NCBI GenBank assembly: GCA_045104975.1
Contig: JBGCCY010000161.1
Span: 1 to 64,000 of the forward strand
Reading direction: 5' to 3'
DNA: 64,000 bases
DNA from: CAJQQY01 sp045104975
Lineage (GTDB): Bacteria > Bacteroidota > Bacteroidia > Chitinophagales > Saprospiraceae
Shown: positions 16,958 through 25,252 of the stretch, piece by piece
How positions within the stretch are numbered: position 1 is the first letter of the stretch
Layout of the letters: the number at the start of each line of letters is the position of its first letter
Program-made: the position numbers and the translations under genes
Notes under the pieces: generated by a model
Told to the model about the DNA's origin: nothing
Databases searched by the model: none
What the model saw: only the letters and a program-made list of their open reading frames with translations

Positions 16958-17580
16958 AATTGAATTTGGTTTTTTATTAATTCTTTTAAACGTCCATCAT
17001 GCGTCACGATGAGCAACGTTGCATTCACTTCCTTTGCTTGTTGTTCTAGCAACTCAATCACTTCTTGACAATTTTTATCATCCAAAGCAGAGGTAGGTTC
17101 GTCTGCCAAAATCAAAGCAGGTTGATTGACTAAAGCTCTTGCAATGGCAACTCTTTGTTTTTCACCTTCACTTAGATTGTCAGTTTTAGAATGGATTTTG
17201 TGACCAACATTTAATTTGTTCAAAAGAGTAATAATGCGTTCTCGATTTTTCTTTTCGCCAGCTAACTTTTGAGCAAGTAATAAATTTTCTTCGACAGTTA
17301 GAGCTTTTAGGAAATGTGCTTTTTGAAAAACAATGCCGATATTTTTTCCTCGAAATTGATCTAATGCAGTTGAAGAAAGTTTGCGAGTATCTTTTCCGTC
17401 AATCAAAATTTCACCTTGCTTAGGTTTTCGCAAACCGCCGAGCAAATGTAAAAGGGTTGTTTTTCCACTTCCTGATTGACCAAGTAAAAGCCATTGCTCC
17501 CCTCGCTGACAATTGATGTCGGGGAAGTCTAACATGTTTTCTCCGTCGTAGGAAAATTTTAAATTTTTGGTTTGTAACAT
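16954..17580 (-). CDS. ABC transporter ATPase, LolD/MacB type
   Basis: 208 residues with all nucleotide-binding motifs: Walker A GQSGSGKTT (about 34-42), Q-loop in 'GIVFQKAHFL', signature 'LSEGEKQRVAIARAL', Walker B 'LILADEPTSALD' and the H-loop 'IVTHDG'. Slightly short at the C-terminus but complete. It is the first gene of the three-gene operon (ATPase, His-rich permease, secreted FCGG protein) and overlaps the permease start by 4 bp. The MacB/LolD class does not import through a channel but does mechanical work across the membrane, so classic metal import is not implied. Confidence 0.92.
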   Translation of the reverse strand: MLQTKNLKFSYDGENMLDFPDINCQRGEQWLLLGQSGSGKTTLLHLLGGLRKPKQGEILIDGKDTRKLSSTALDQFRGKNIGIVFQKAHFLKALTVEENLLLAQKLAGEKKNRERIITLLNKLNVGHKIHSKTDNLSEGEKQRVAIARALVNQPALILADEPTSALDDKNCQEVIELLEQQAKEVNATLLIVTHDGRLKELIKNQIQL

Positions 17581-17626
17581 AGTTTTTCTCTGATTACTTT
17601 TTTAAACTATCGATTAAAATCGGAGG

Positions 17627-18529
17627 CTACAATAATGCTGCACCGAACACCCCAGCGCTATCTCCAAGCTTCGGTTTTAAAAACACCGTATCGAACCGAT
17701 TGTTGAAAACATATTTTTTTGCTTCCTCTACACCTTCTTTATATAACAAATCAACATTACCAACTCCTCCACCTAAAACAATCGCATCAGGGTCTAAAAT
17801 ATTAATCACATTCGCGATTCCTTTTCCAAAAAACTCTAACATTCGTTTGACCGTTTGAGTAGCTGCGCCATCTGTTCCAGCGTGGTATCTTTCGACGATT
17901 GTTTTTAATTTTAAATGTTCCCCCGATTGTTCCTCGTAGAATCTTTCCAAAGATTTTCCAGAAAGAATTGTTTCTACACAGCCAATCTTTCCACAATAAC
18001 AATTACCTCCCGATTCATCTAAAAAATTATGTCCCCATTCGCCAGCAATACCTTGACGACCTGTAAGTGGTTTTCCATTAATCACAATTCCTCCACCAAC
18101 ACCAGACCCCATGATGACTCCAAAAACTACATTTGCATTAGGCATTCTCTCTTTGACAATTCCCATATTCGCTTCTGCAACGGCAAAACAATTAGCATCA
18201 TTGGCAACGACAATTGGTAGATTGAGTAGTTGCTCCAAATCTTTTTGGAATGGCATTCCATTCATGATGGTTGTGTTGGAATTTTTCATCGTTTGTAAAA
18301 TTGGATCAATCACCCCTGGTGTTCCGATTCCAATTTTCTCAGGTTTTACGCCTGTTTCAGCAATAAGGACTTCAACCAATTTTGCAATTTGGTTTAATAT
18401 ATGTTGATAGCCTTTGTCTGCTTCGGTTGGAACTCTTAAGCGTTTTAAGGAAACAGGGTTATCGCCACCTTCTAGTACGACTCCTTCAATTTTAGTTCCT
18501 CCTAAATCAATTCCCCAATGTAAATCCAT
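17627..18529 (-). CDS. ROK-family sugar kinase (glucokinase/fructokinase-like)
   Basis: 300 residues from the ATG at 18529 ('MDLHWGIDLGGTKIEGVV'); an ATG 27 bases upstream adds nine residues and is less likely. Phosphate-1 motif DLGGTK, catalytic segment 'VANDANCFAVAEA', ROK signature 'GVIMGSGVGGGIVING' and the zinc-binding motif 'CYCGKIGCVE' preceded by 'GEWGHN' are all present. It has no helix-turn-helix, so it is an enzyme and not a repressor. Phosphorylates a hexose with ATP; glucose, fructose or an N-acetylated sugar are all possible. It is divergent from the ileS leader and 46 bp from the ABC ATPase. Confidence 0.9.
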   Translation of the reverse strand: MDLHWGIDLGGTKIEGVVLEGGDNPVSLKRLRVPTEADKGYQHILNQIAKLVEVLIAETGVKPEKIGIGTPGVIDPILQTMKNSNTTIMNGMPFQKDLEQLLNLPIVVANDANCFAVAEANMGIVKERMPNANVVFGVIMGSGVGGGIVINGKPLTGRQGIAGEWGHNFLDESGGNCYCGKIGCVETILSGKSLERFYEEQSGEHLKLKTIVERYHAGTDGAATQTVKRMLEFFGKGIANVINILDPDAIVLGGGVGNVDLLYKEGVEEAKKYVFNNRFDTVFLKPKLGDSAGVFGAALL

Positions 18530-18618
18530 AATGTGATAAATTTGTTTTAGGTCCAATTACATAGTTTTAATTATAAAAACGATCAAAAAGGACAGTTGGT
18601 TTTGAAAAAATATTGATA

Positions 18619-18649
18619 TTGATTTTGAACAAAAATACTGCTACATTTG
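18619..18649 (+). promoter_or_regulatory. promoter of the ileS leader transcript
   Basis: TTG (18619-18621), 20 bases, TACATTTG (18642-18649), a full match to the TTG-N20-TAnnTTTG form. The expected start of transcription is about 18655, some 25 nt before the leader peptide ATG. Confidence 0.72.
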
Positions 18650-18679
18650 TCTATCTCTAGAAAGAAAGAAAAAAATAAC

Positions 18680-18745
18680 ATGAAAATTTACTCAAATATA
18701 ATAATTAGCATCATTATCATTCCGCGATTGCCAGACAATCTGTAG
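18680..18745 (+). CDS. isoleucine-rich leader peptide of ileS (attenuator)
   Basis: A 21-codon ORF (ATG 18680, stop TAG 18743-18745) with eight Ile codons, seven of them clustered in 'NIIISIIII' (ATA ATA ATT AGC ATC ATT ATC ATT), using all three Ile codons. It follows a good promoter, is followed 23 nt later by an intrinsic terminator, and then by isoleucyl-tRNA synthetase. That is the layout of classical leader-peptide attenuation: low charged tRNA-Ile would stall the ribosome on the Ile codons and favour read-through into ileS. What is seen is the ORF, codon cluster, hairpin and downstream gene; the mechanism is inferred. Confidence 0.78.
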   Translation: MKIYSNIIISIIIIPRLPDNL

Positions 18746-18768
18746 ATGCTACATTTTTTATTTGAAAT

Positions 18769-18804
18769 AAAAAGCTCTGACAGGTTGTACTGTCAGAGCT
18801 TTTT
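18769..18804 (+). terminator. candidate attenuator terminator upstream of ileS
   Basis: Perfect 15-bp stem AAAAAGCTCTGACAG-type arms 18769-18783 and 18790-18804, 6-nt loop GTTGTA, ending in TTTTT. It lies between the Ile-rich leader ORF and ileS, with no other plus-strand gene upstream that would need a terminator. Confidence 0.88.
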
Positions 18805-18887
18805 GTTTTGAAATGAAGGGTAATTTTTGTCAAAAAAAAGTTCAAATTTGAATTGTTTTTCAAAGCAAAAGTTATCAACTCATTTTT

Positions 18888-18895
18888 TATCTTTG
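18888..18895 (+). promoter_or_regulatory. possible second ileS promoter, -7 element
   Basis: TATCTTTG followed by CA, 31 nt before the ileS ATG. No TTG/TTTG was found at the right distance upstream, so it is a weaker candidate; if real, it would give an unattenuated basal transcript. Confidence 0.4.
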
Positions 18896-18926
18896 CACTC
18901 GTTTTTAAAATTAATAATTTTCTAAT

Positions 18927-21900
18927 ATGTCAAACGAAAAATACCGTAAAGTCAAATCCCTCAATCTCCCTGAGATCGACCAAGAGATACTTGCTTTTTG
19001 GAAAGACAATAATGTCTTCGAAAAAAGTATCGAGGAAAGAAATAAAGACAATTCTTATGTCTTTTACGAAGGGCCGCCTTCGGCAAATGGAAAACCTGGA
19101 ATTCACCACGTGATGGCTCGAACGATTAAAGATATGATTTGCCGACATCATACTTTGAAAGGAAAAAGAGTAGAACGAAAAGGTGGTTGGGATACGCATG
19201 GTTTGCCAATTGAGTTAGCGGTAGAAAAAGAATTGGGAATTACCAAAGAAGATATTGGGACGAAAATTTCGGTAGAAGAATATAATACGAAATGCCGGGA
19301 GACCGTCATGCGTTACAAAAGTTTGTGGGATGATTTGACTGTAAAAATGGGATACTGGGTTGACTTAGAAAATCCTTATGTCACTTATGAAAATGAATAT
19401 ATCGAATCAGTTTGGTGGTTGTTAAATCAGTTGTACAAAAAAGACTTGTTATATAAAGGTCTTTCTGTTCAACCATATTCACCTGCTGCGGGAACTGGAT
19501 TGAGTACGGCGGAATTGAATATGCCAGGTTGCTACAAAGATGTAAAAGATACCTCTGCCGTTGCGATGTTTAAAGTGGAGCGAGATGAAAAATCTGATTT
19601 CCTTTTTGAAGCAGATGACGAAGATGTTCGAATCATTGCTTGGACGACGACACCTTGGACTTTGCCTTCGAATACTGCTTTGACGGCAGGAGGTAAAATT
19701 GATTATGTAAAAATAAAAATGCTCAATAGTTACACAGATTTACCAGTAAGTGTGGTGATGGCTGAGGCGTTGGTGAAGAAGTGGTTTGGTGCAAAAAATC
19801 AACCTGAGATTATCGAGCAAGGAGATTCTTTCAAAGGTGCTTTGATGGAAGGAATTCGATATGAGCAATTATTAGATTTTGGAAATGAGATCGAAGAGTT
19901 GCAAGGGAAGACTGATGCGTTCCGAGTTATTTTAGGAAATTTTGTAACGACAGAAGATGGAACGGGAATCGTACACACGGCTCCTTCGTTTGGTGCGGAT
20001 GATAGAATGGTTGGGGTGCAAAATGGAATTGGCGCATTGACTTTGGTGGACAAACAAGGAAAGTTTAAAGATACCGTTGGTGAGTTTTCAGGACGATATG
20101 TGAAAGATTATAAAGACGATCCTGACTATGTAAATGTAGATATTGACATCTCGATCAAGTTGAAAAAGGAAAATAAAGCTTTCAACGTAGCGAAGTACGA
20201 ACACAATTATCCGCATTGTTGGAGAACGGATAAACCGATTTTATACTATCCTTTGGACAGTTGGTTTGTCAAAGCTGCTTCGATGAAAGAGCGAATGTCA
20301 GAATTGAATAAAACGATTAATTGGAAACCTGCTTCGACGGGGGAAGGTCGTTTTGGGAAATGGTTGGAGAACTTGCAAGATTGGAATTTGAGTCGGTCAA
20401 GATTTTGGGGGATACCACTTCCGATTTGGAGAACAGAAGATGGCGAGCAACAAAAATGTATTTCTTCCATCGAAGAATTGACGAATGAAATTGAACATGC
20501 AAATAAAGTTTTAGGAAAAAATCAAACAATTCCTCAAGACTTGCACAGACCATATATTGATGATGTGATCTTGGCAACAGAAGATGGTCAACCAATGAAG
20601 CGAGAGTTGGATTTGATTGATGTTTGGTTTGATTCAGGTTCGATGCCTTATGCTCAATGGCATTATCCATTTGAGAATAAAGAAAAATTTGAACGTAATT
20701 ATCCAGCTGATTTTATTGCGGAAGGAGTGGATCAAACGCGTGGATGGTTTTATACTTTGCATGCGATCGCGACGATGGTTTTTGATTCTGTTGCTTACAA
20801 AAATGTGGTTTCGAATGGTTTAGTTTTAGACAAGAATGGAATCAAAATGTCTAAATCTAAAGGCAACGCTGTTGATCCATTTGAAGCACTTGATAAGTAT
20901 GGAGCCGATGCGAATCGTTGGTATATGATTGCTAATTCACCGCCTTGGAATAATCTAAAATATGATGGCGATGGAGTAGATGAAAAACGTAAAAAGTTTT
21001 TCGGGACACTTTTCAATACCTACAATTTCTTTGCGACGTATGCGAATATCGATGGATTCGAAATGGATGAAGCGAATGCAACTCCAATGGCAGATCGACC
21101 TGAAATTGATAAATGGATTATTTCAAAATTGAATTCATTAATCAAAGAATATACTGATGCGATGGATGATTACGAAGCAACTAAAGGTTGTCGAGCAATC
21201 GAAAACTTTGTTTTAAATGATTTGTCGAATTGGTATGTGAGATTGTGTCGTCGTCGTTTTTGGAAAAGTGATTCGGATGCAGACAAGCGAGCTGCGTATG
21301 AAACTTTGTATGAATGTATGGTGGTCGTTTCGCAGTTGATGTCGGCAGTTGCACCATTCTTTGGGGATTGGTTGTATCAAAGATTGACTGACCCAATTCG
21401 TAACAATGAGAAAGCAAATGATGGTCGATGGAAACATGATTCTGTTCATTTGACTTATTTGACGAAAGCAAATGATGATTTGATCGACGCAGCATTGGAG
21501 GAAAGAATGGATTACGCACAACGAATTTCTTCTTTGGTTTTATCCATCAGAAAGAAAGAAAATCATCGAGTGAGACAGCCTTTGCAAAAAATATTATTAC
21601 CTGTTTTAGATAGCGGTTTTCAAGCGCAAGTGGAAGCGGTCAATGATTTGATTTTGTCAGAGGTGAATGTAAAAGAGATTGAATATTTGACAGACACAAC
21701 TGGATTTATCAAAAAGAAAGTCAAAGCGAATTTCAAAACACTTGGTCGTAAATTGGGTAAAAATATGAAAGCCGCAGCTGCGGTGATCGGAGGTTTTACA
21801 CAAGAAGATATCGCTGCGATTGAAAAATCTAATAGCTACCAATTAGTTGTAGGAGAAGAAACTTATGAGTTGACTTTGGAGGATTTTGAAATCACTTCAG

Positions 21901-22235
21901 ATGACATTCCTGGTTGGACTGTGGCTAATGATGGAGCATTAACAGTTGCTTTGGATGTAACGATTACGGATGCACTTTTGGCAGAAGGAACGGCACGAGA
22001 GTTGGTTAATCGGATTCAGAATATCCGAAAGACTCGCGATTTTAATGTGACTGATAAGATTGCGGTGACCTTGGAAAATCACGAAGCGATTCGTCCTGCG
22101 TTGGAACAATTTTCGGAATACATTTGTACAGAAACTTTGGCGACTAGCTTGGATGCTAAAAGTGAAGTGGAGGGAGAAGTGATTGAATTGAATGATGAAG
22201 TGAGTTTGAATATTCAAGTAGAAGTACAAAGTTAA
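18927..22235 (+). CDS. ileS: isoleucyl-tRNA synthetase
   Basis: 1,102 residues. Class I synthetase with the HIGH-type motif in 'PPSANGKPGIHH' (about 50-61), the CP1 editing domain with 'IIAWTTTPWTLPSNTAL', the conserved 'FIAEGVDQTRGWFYTLH' and the KMSKS loop 'GIKMSKSKGNAVDP' near residue 640. The length and the long C-terminal tail without a cysteine zinc site fit the eukaryote-like (type 2) IleRS branch, which is often less sensitive to mupirocin; the type assignment is inference from length and sequence flavour. Charges tRNA-Ile and edits Val-tRNA. Regulated, on present evidence, by the Ile-rich leader at 18680. Followed by a strong terminator. Confidence 0.97.
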   Translation: MSNEKYRKVKSLNLPEIDQEILAFWKDNNVFEKSIEERNKDNSYVFYEGPPSANGKPGIHHVMARTIKDMICRHHTLKGKRVERKGGWDTHGLPIELAVEKELGITKEDIGTKISVEEYNTKCRETVMRYKSLWDDLTVKMGYWVDLENPYVTYENEYIESVWWLLNQLYKKDLLYKGLSVQPYSPAAGTGLSTAELNMPGCYKDVKDTSAVAMFKVERDEKSDFLFEADDEDVRIIAWTTTPWTLPSNTALTAGGKIDYVKIKMLNSYTDLPVSVVMAEALVKKWFGAKNQPEIIEQGDSFKGALMEGIRYEQLLDFGNEIEELQGKTDAFRVILGNFVTTEDGTGIVHTAPSFGADDRMVGVQNGIGALTLVDKQGKFKDTVGEFSGRYVKDYKDDPDYVNVDIDISIKLKKENKAFNVAKYEHNYPHCWRTDKPILYYPLDSWFVKAASMKERMSELNKTINWKPASTGEGRFGKWLENLQDWNLSRSRFWGIPLPIWRTEDGEQQKCISSIEELTNEIEHANKVLGKNQTIPQDLHRPYIDDVILATEDGQPMKRELDLIDVWFDSGSMPYAQWHYPFENKEKFERNYPADFIAEGVDQTRGWFYTLHAIATMVFDSVAYKNVVSNGLVLDKNGIKMSKSKGNAVDPFEALDKYGADANRWYMIANSPPWNNLKYDGDGVDEKRKKFFGTLFNTYNFFATYANIDGFEMDEANATPMADRPEIDKWIISKLNSLIKEYTDAMDDYEATKGCRAIENFVLNDLSNWYVRLCRRRFWKSDSDADKRAAYETLYECMVVVSQLMSAVAPFFGDWLYQRLTDPIRNNEKANDGRWKHDSVHLTYLTKANDDLIDAALEERMDYAQRISSLVLSIRKKENHRVRQPLQKILLPVLDSGFQAQVEAVNDLILSEVNVKEIEYLTDTTGFIKKKVKANFKTLGRKLGKNMKAAAAVIGGFTQEDIAAIEKSNSYQLVVGEETYELTLEDFEITSDDIPGWTVANDGALTVALDVTITDALLAEGTARELVNRIQNIRKTRDFNVTDKIAVTLENHEAIRPALEQFSEYICTETLATSLDAKSEVEGEVIELNDEVSLNIQVEVQS

Positions 22236-22259
22236 TCTTTGTAAAAAATAAATAAAAAG

Positions 22260-22285
22260 GGCGATTCTAATTTTTTAGAATCGCC
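22260..22285 (+). terminator. ileS terminator
   Basis: Perfect 11-bp stem GGCGATTCTAA (22260-22270) and TTAGAATCGCC (22275-22285), 4-nt loop, then T7. Confidence 0.93.
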
Positions 22286-22331
22286 TTTTTTTATGTCTAA
22301 GTTTTTAGAGTTTTTTTTATAAAAAAAAGAT

Positions 22332-22787
22332 ATGAATTTTATCAAAAATAGTTTTTACCTATTGAGTTTAATCTTACTAGTGTCTTGTAAATCGAAGCAG
22401 ATTAATAATGGAGGTAGTCAATCTGTAAAAGTGAGGTTTGAAAGTGAAATGCGAATTAAGATAAATAACAATGGTTTTACATTGACATTATATGGAGTAG
22501 ATGATAACATAGCAGATGTATCTGCTTCGATAATTTTAGTGAAAAAATTTAAGGCGGATAAAATTCCATTTGATATAAACCTCCCTTTTCCAAAAGATGC
22601 GCACGAATTAATTGAACCAAAAGTAAATGACTTAAATGATGTAAATTATTACCTACATATGAAATGGGACAACAATAATAATTCAAAAGAAGACAAAGGA
22701 GATATTGTAATTGATTTCAATAAGAAGTGGCCGAATATTGATCTTAAGAAAAAAGAAACTCAAGTTATTTATTTGAAGAAATTATAG
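22332..22787 (+). CDS. small lipoprotein, YbaY-like
   Basis: 151 residues with a lipoprotein signal ('LLSLILLVSC', Cys near residue 19). The mature part is beta-rich: 'GFTLTLYGVDDNIADVSASIIL', split here as 'LTLYGVDDN' and 'ADVSASIILVKKF', then 'KIPFDINLPFP' and 'YYLHMKWDNNN', which is the order of strands in the YbaY/type III lipoprotein-chaperone family ('...vtlyd.s...a.vi.....IPf.f.l.y....'). An Asn/Asp-rich loop near 112-120 could bind calcium. No operon partners on this strand; it converges on the homoserine kinase gene. The family call is tentative. Confidence 0.6.
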   Translation: MNFIKNSFYLLSLILLVSCKSKQINNGGSQSVKVRFESEMRIKINNNGFTLTLYGVDDNIADVSASIILVKKFKADKIPFDINLPFPKDAHELIEPKVNDLNDVNYYLHMKWDNNNNSKEDKGDIVIDFNKKWPNIDLKKKETQVIYLKKL

Positions 22788-22843
22788 AGGAAGCTGATTT
22801 AAATTCAAAAAGAATCATTGGTTATACTTTAACAAGACGAATC

Positions 22844-23788
22844 TTAGTACAGTCTCAATATCTTCTTAAAACAATCTTCAGGTAATTCTTTCACACAATC
22901 AGCTATGTTTTTCAATGCCAAATAATGGTTCTCCATTCCAGGAGTAGGATTGGTATAATTAAAATTTCGATGCCTCCAAAAACTCATACTTGCTGCGGCA
23001 TAAATCGTAAATACTTGCAAAGCATTTTTCTCCAAATCTGTCAATTCAATTTCTTGCACGTACCCTTTCAATAAACTAGATACTTTTTCTAGGTTAACTA
23101 ATTCGCCTTCGCAACAGATGCCGACGATCGTCATTCCAATATCAAAAATTCGATAATAATAAGTTGCTTCCTCAAAATCCATTATGGTAATATTGTTCTC
23201 ATCATCATCAATAATTACATTACTATAAAAAATATCACTATGAATTAACGCTTGCGGAATAGGTTGAGAAAAATATGATTTTATTTGATCTTCGATTTTT
23301 TTAAGCCAATTATGAAAAGAAGAATTCTCAGCATAAATGGCTACATCAGAAAATTGTTCTATGCCATAATTTAATTTTTTTGGAAGATAATCTGGCTCAT
23401 TTATTTTATGCAATTTCCCCATCTGAATTCCAATTAACTCAATTAAATGATTGGGTAAATTATCCATTGTTTTTCCTTCAAGAAAAGATTTTAGAATTAC
23501 TGGTTTATCATTGTAGGTACTGATCAGTTCATTTTTTTTATTTCGAATTATCTTAGATGTCGAAAAATTATTGGTTGCTAAATGTTCTAACAGCATTGAT
23601 AAATTAATAGCTTCCGTTGTCGACTTTTGCTCACAAATAGTCAAGACATATTTTTCAATATTTGATGCGATTAAATAATTTGTATTTTCTGAACCACCAC
23701 TTAGAATTTTAAAAGAAATGATTTCGCCTAGATCATATTGGCGAGCTAAATTATTTATTGCTTCAATATTTAATACGGTGTATTGCAT
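22844..23788 (-). CDS. homoserine kinase type II (ThrB2, APH fold)
   Basis: 314 residues of the choline/aminoglycoside phosphotransferase fold: 'LSGGSENTNYLI' (nucleotide loop), 'VLKSFLEGKTMDNL', the catalytic loop 'ALIHSDIFYSNVIID' (Asp as base, Asn) and the metal-binding 'TIMDFEEATYYYRIFDIGM'. This is the non-GHMP class of homoserine kinase found in many bacteria. It lies 3 bp after the threonine synthase gene on the same strand, which is the main reason to prefer homoserine over choline as substrate. It would supply O-phosphohomoserine to the neighbouring ThrC. Confidence 0.8.
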   Translation of the reverse strand: MQYTVLNIEAINNLARQYDLGEIISFKILSGGSENTNYLIASNIEKYVLTICEQKSTTEAINLSMLLEHLATNNFSTSKIIRNKKNELISTYNDKPVILKSFLEGKTMDNLPNHLIELIGIQMGKLHKINEPDYLPKKLNYGIEQFSDVAIYAENSSFHNWLKKIEDQIKSYFSQPIPQALIHSDIFYSNVIIDDDENNITIMDFEEATYYYRIFDIGMTIVGICCEGELVNLEKVSSLLKGYVQEIELTDLEKNALQVFTIYAAASMSFWRHRNFNYTNPTPGMENHYLALKNIADCVKELPEDCFKKILRLY

Positions 23789-23791
23789 AAT

Positions 23792-25249
23792 TTATATGGT
23801 TGTTCCTTTTGTTAGATCCCAATTACTTTCCATCGCATTCATCAATGCTTCTTCTAAATGTGAGTGGTCGCAAAGATGTACTTTTTCACAAAGATACTTT
23901 GCTTTTTCAATCGAATGATGTTTAGCTGCGGCGGGTAATTTATCCGTTCCAAAAACTCGTTGCATACTTTCTGGAAATTTTGATGGATGTGCTGTCGCTA
24001 AACAAATAATTTTTCCATCAACTAATTGATCTCTTAAATTGTCAGCAGCGACTAAAGCAACTGCTCCGTGCGGATCCAAAAGATATTCTTCCGCATCGTA
24101 AATTTCTTTGATGACCGCAAGCGTTTGATCATCTGAAGCACTATAGGAAAGGTAACCTTTTGAATAACTTTCGAAAGTTTCAGCATCAAATTTTACGACA
24201 CCTGTATTTTTAAATTCCTCCATCCACGCATTTATTTTTGCCCCATTTTTATCAACACAAAAATAAAGGTACCTCCAAAAATTATAAGGAATCAAAATAT
24301 CAATAGCAGAAGATTCAGTTTCAATGATATCTTGTTTAGAAAAAACTCCTTCTGAAAAAATACGATGCAAACATGCATTTTTATTGTTAGCAACAAGGAA
24401 CGTAGAGATTGGTAATCCCATTTTTCGAGCCAATGAACCTGCACATAGATTTCCAAAAGCTCCTGAAGGAACTGCCATATGAACAACTTCTCCGATCGTA
24501 TCCACCACTTGAAAGTATCCATAAAAATAATGAACGGTTTGCATCATGACCCGTCCCCAATTAATAGAGTTGACGCTAGACAATTGGAGCTTTTCTTTAA
24601 AACGTTTGTTGGCAAATAATTTAGTAATTACTAAATCCAAATCATCCGCACCATCTGGACAATTCGAAACGCCAACGGGATGAATATTCAAATGAGGAAG
24701 CGTTGTCATTTGTCGTTCCTGTTCTTCGGTTATCATATCTTTCGGATATAAAACCCATGCACTTAGACTAGATTTACCTGCTGCAAAATAAGCGGCAGCT
24801 GGGCCAGTATCTCCAGTCGTCGCGACAATAATTGACAGATGTTCATTTTTTCTTTCGAGAAAAAAATTAACCAGATTTACTAAAAATGCTAACCCAACAT
24901 CTTTGAACGAAAGTGTCGGTCCATAAAATAATTCCATTACATAGGTATCCTTTCTGGAGGTCAAAGGATGCAATGGAATAACTTCTTCTTTTTCAAAAGA
25001 AGCATAAGCATCTCTAAGTAATTTTTTGAGTTCTACTTCAGAGACAATAGATCGATCAATGAATAATGATAAAATTTCAAAAGCAAGATCTATATAATTT
25101 AAGTTTTTCCAAGCCTTCAATTGTTCGTTTGAAATGTTCGGCAAATGTTCTGGAACATACAAACCTCCGTCACTTGCAAAGCCATCAAGTATAGCTGTCT
25201 CAAAATCTACTGGAGCACCTCCTCCTTTATTACTGATAAATTTAAGCAT
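23792..25249 (-). CDS. thrC: threonine synthase
   Basis: 485 residues, typical length of the fungal/E. coli-type enzyme. Starts 'MLKFISNKGGGAPVDFETAIL', has the PLP-lysine motif 'GPTLSFKDVGLAF' (about 111-123), 'ATTGDTGPAAAYF' and 'NSINWGRVMMQTVHYFYGY', all diagnostic for ThrC. Converts O-phosphohomoserine to threonine. It sits 3 bp from the ornithine cyclodeaminase-like gene upstream and 3 bp from the homoserine kinase gene downstream, so the three are surely one operon. No ThrA is in the window. Confidence 0.95.
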   Translation of the reverse strand: MLKFISNKGGGAPVDFETAILDGFASDGGLYVPEHLPNISNEQLKAWKNLNYIDLAFEILSLFIDRSIVSEVELKKLLRDAYASFEKEEVIPLHPLTSRKDTYVMELFYGPTLSFKDVGLAFLVNLVNFFLERKNEHLSIIVATTGDTGPAAAYFAAGKSSLSAWVLYPKDMITEEQERQMTTLPHLNIHPVGVSNCPDGADDLDLVITKLFANKRFKEKLQLSSVNSINWGRVMMQTVHYFYGYFQVVDTIGEVVHMAVPSGAFGNLCAGSLARKMGLPISTFLVANNKNACLHRIFSEGVFSKQDIIETESSAIDILIPYNFWRYLYFCVDKNGAKINAWMEEFKNTGVVKFDAETFESYSKGYLSYSASDDQTLAVIKEIYDAEEYLLDPHGAVALVAADNLRDQLVDGKIICLATAHPSKFPESMQRVFGTDKLPAAAKHHSIEKAKYLCEKVHLCDHSHLEEALMNAMESNWDLTKGTTI

Positions 25250-25252
25250 CGT

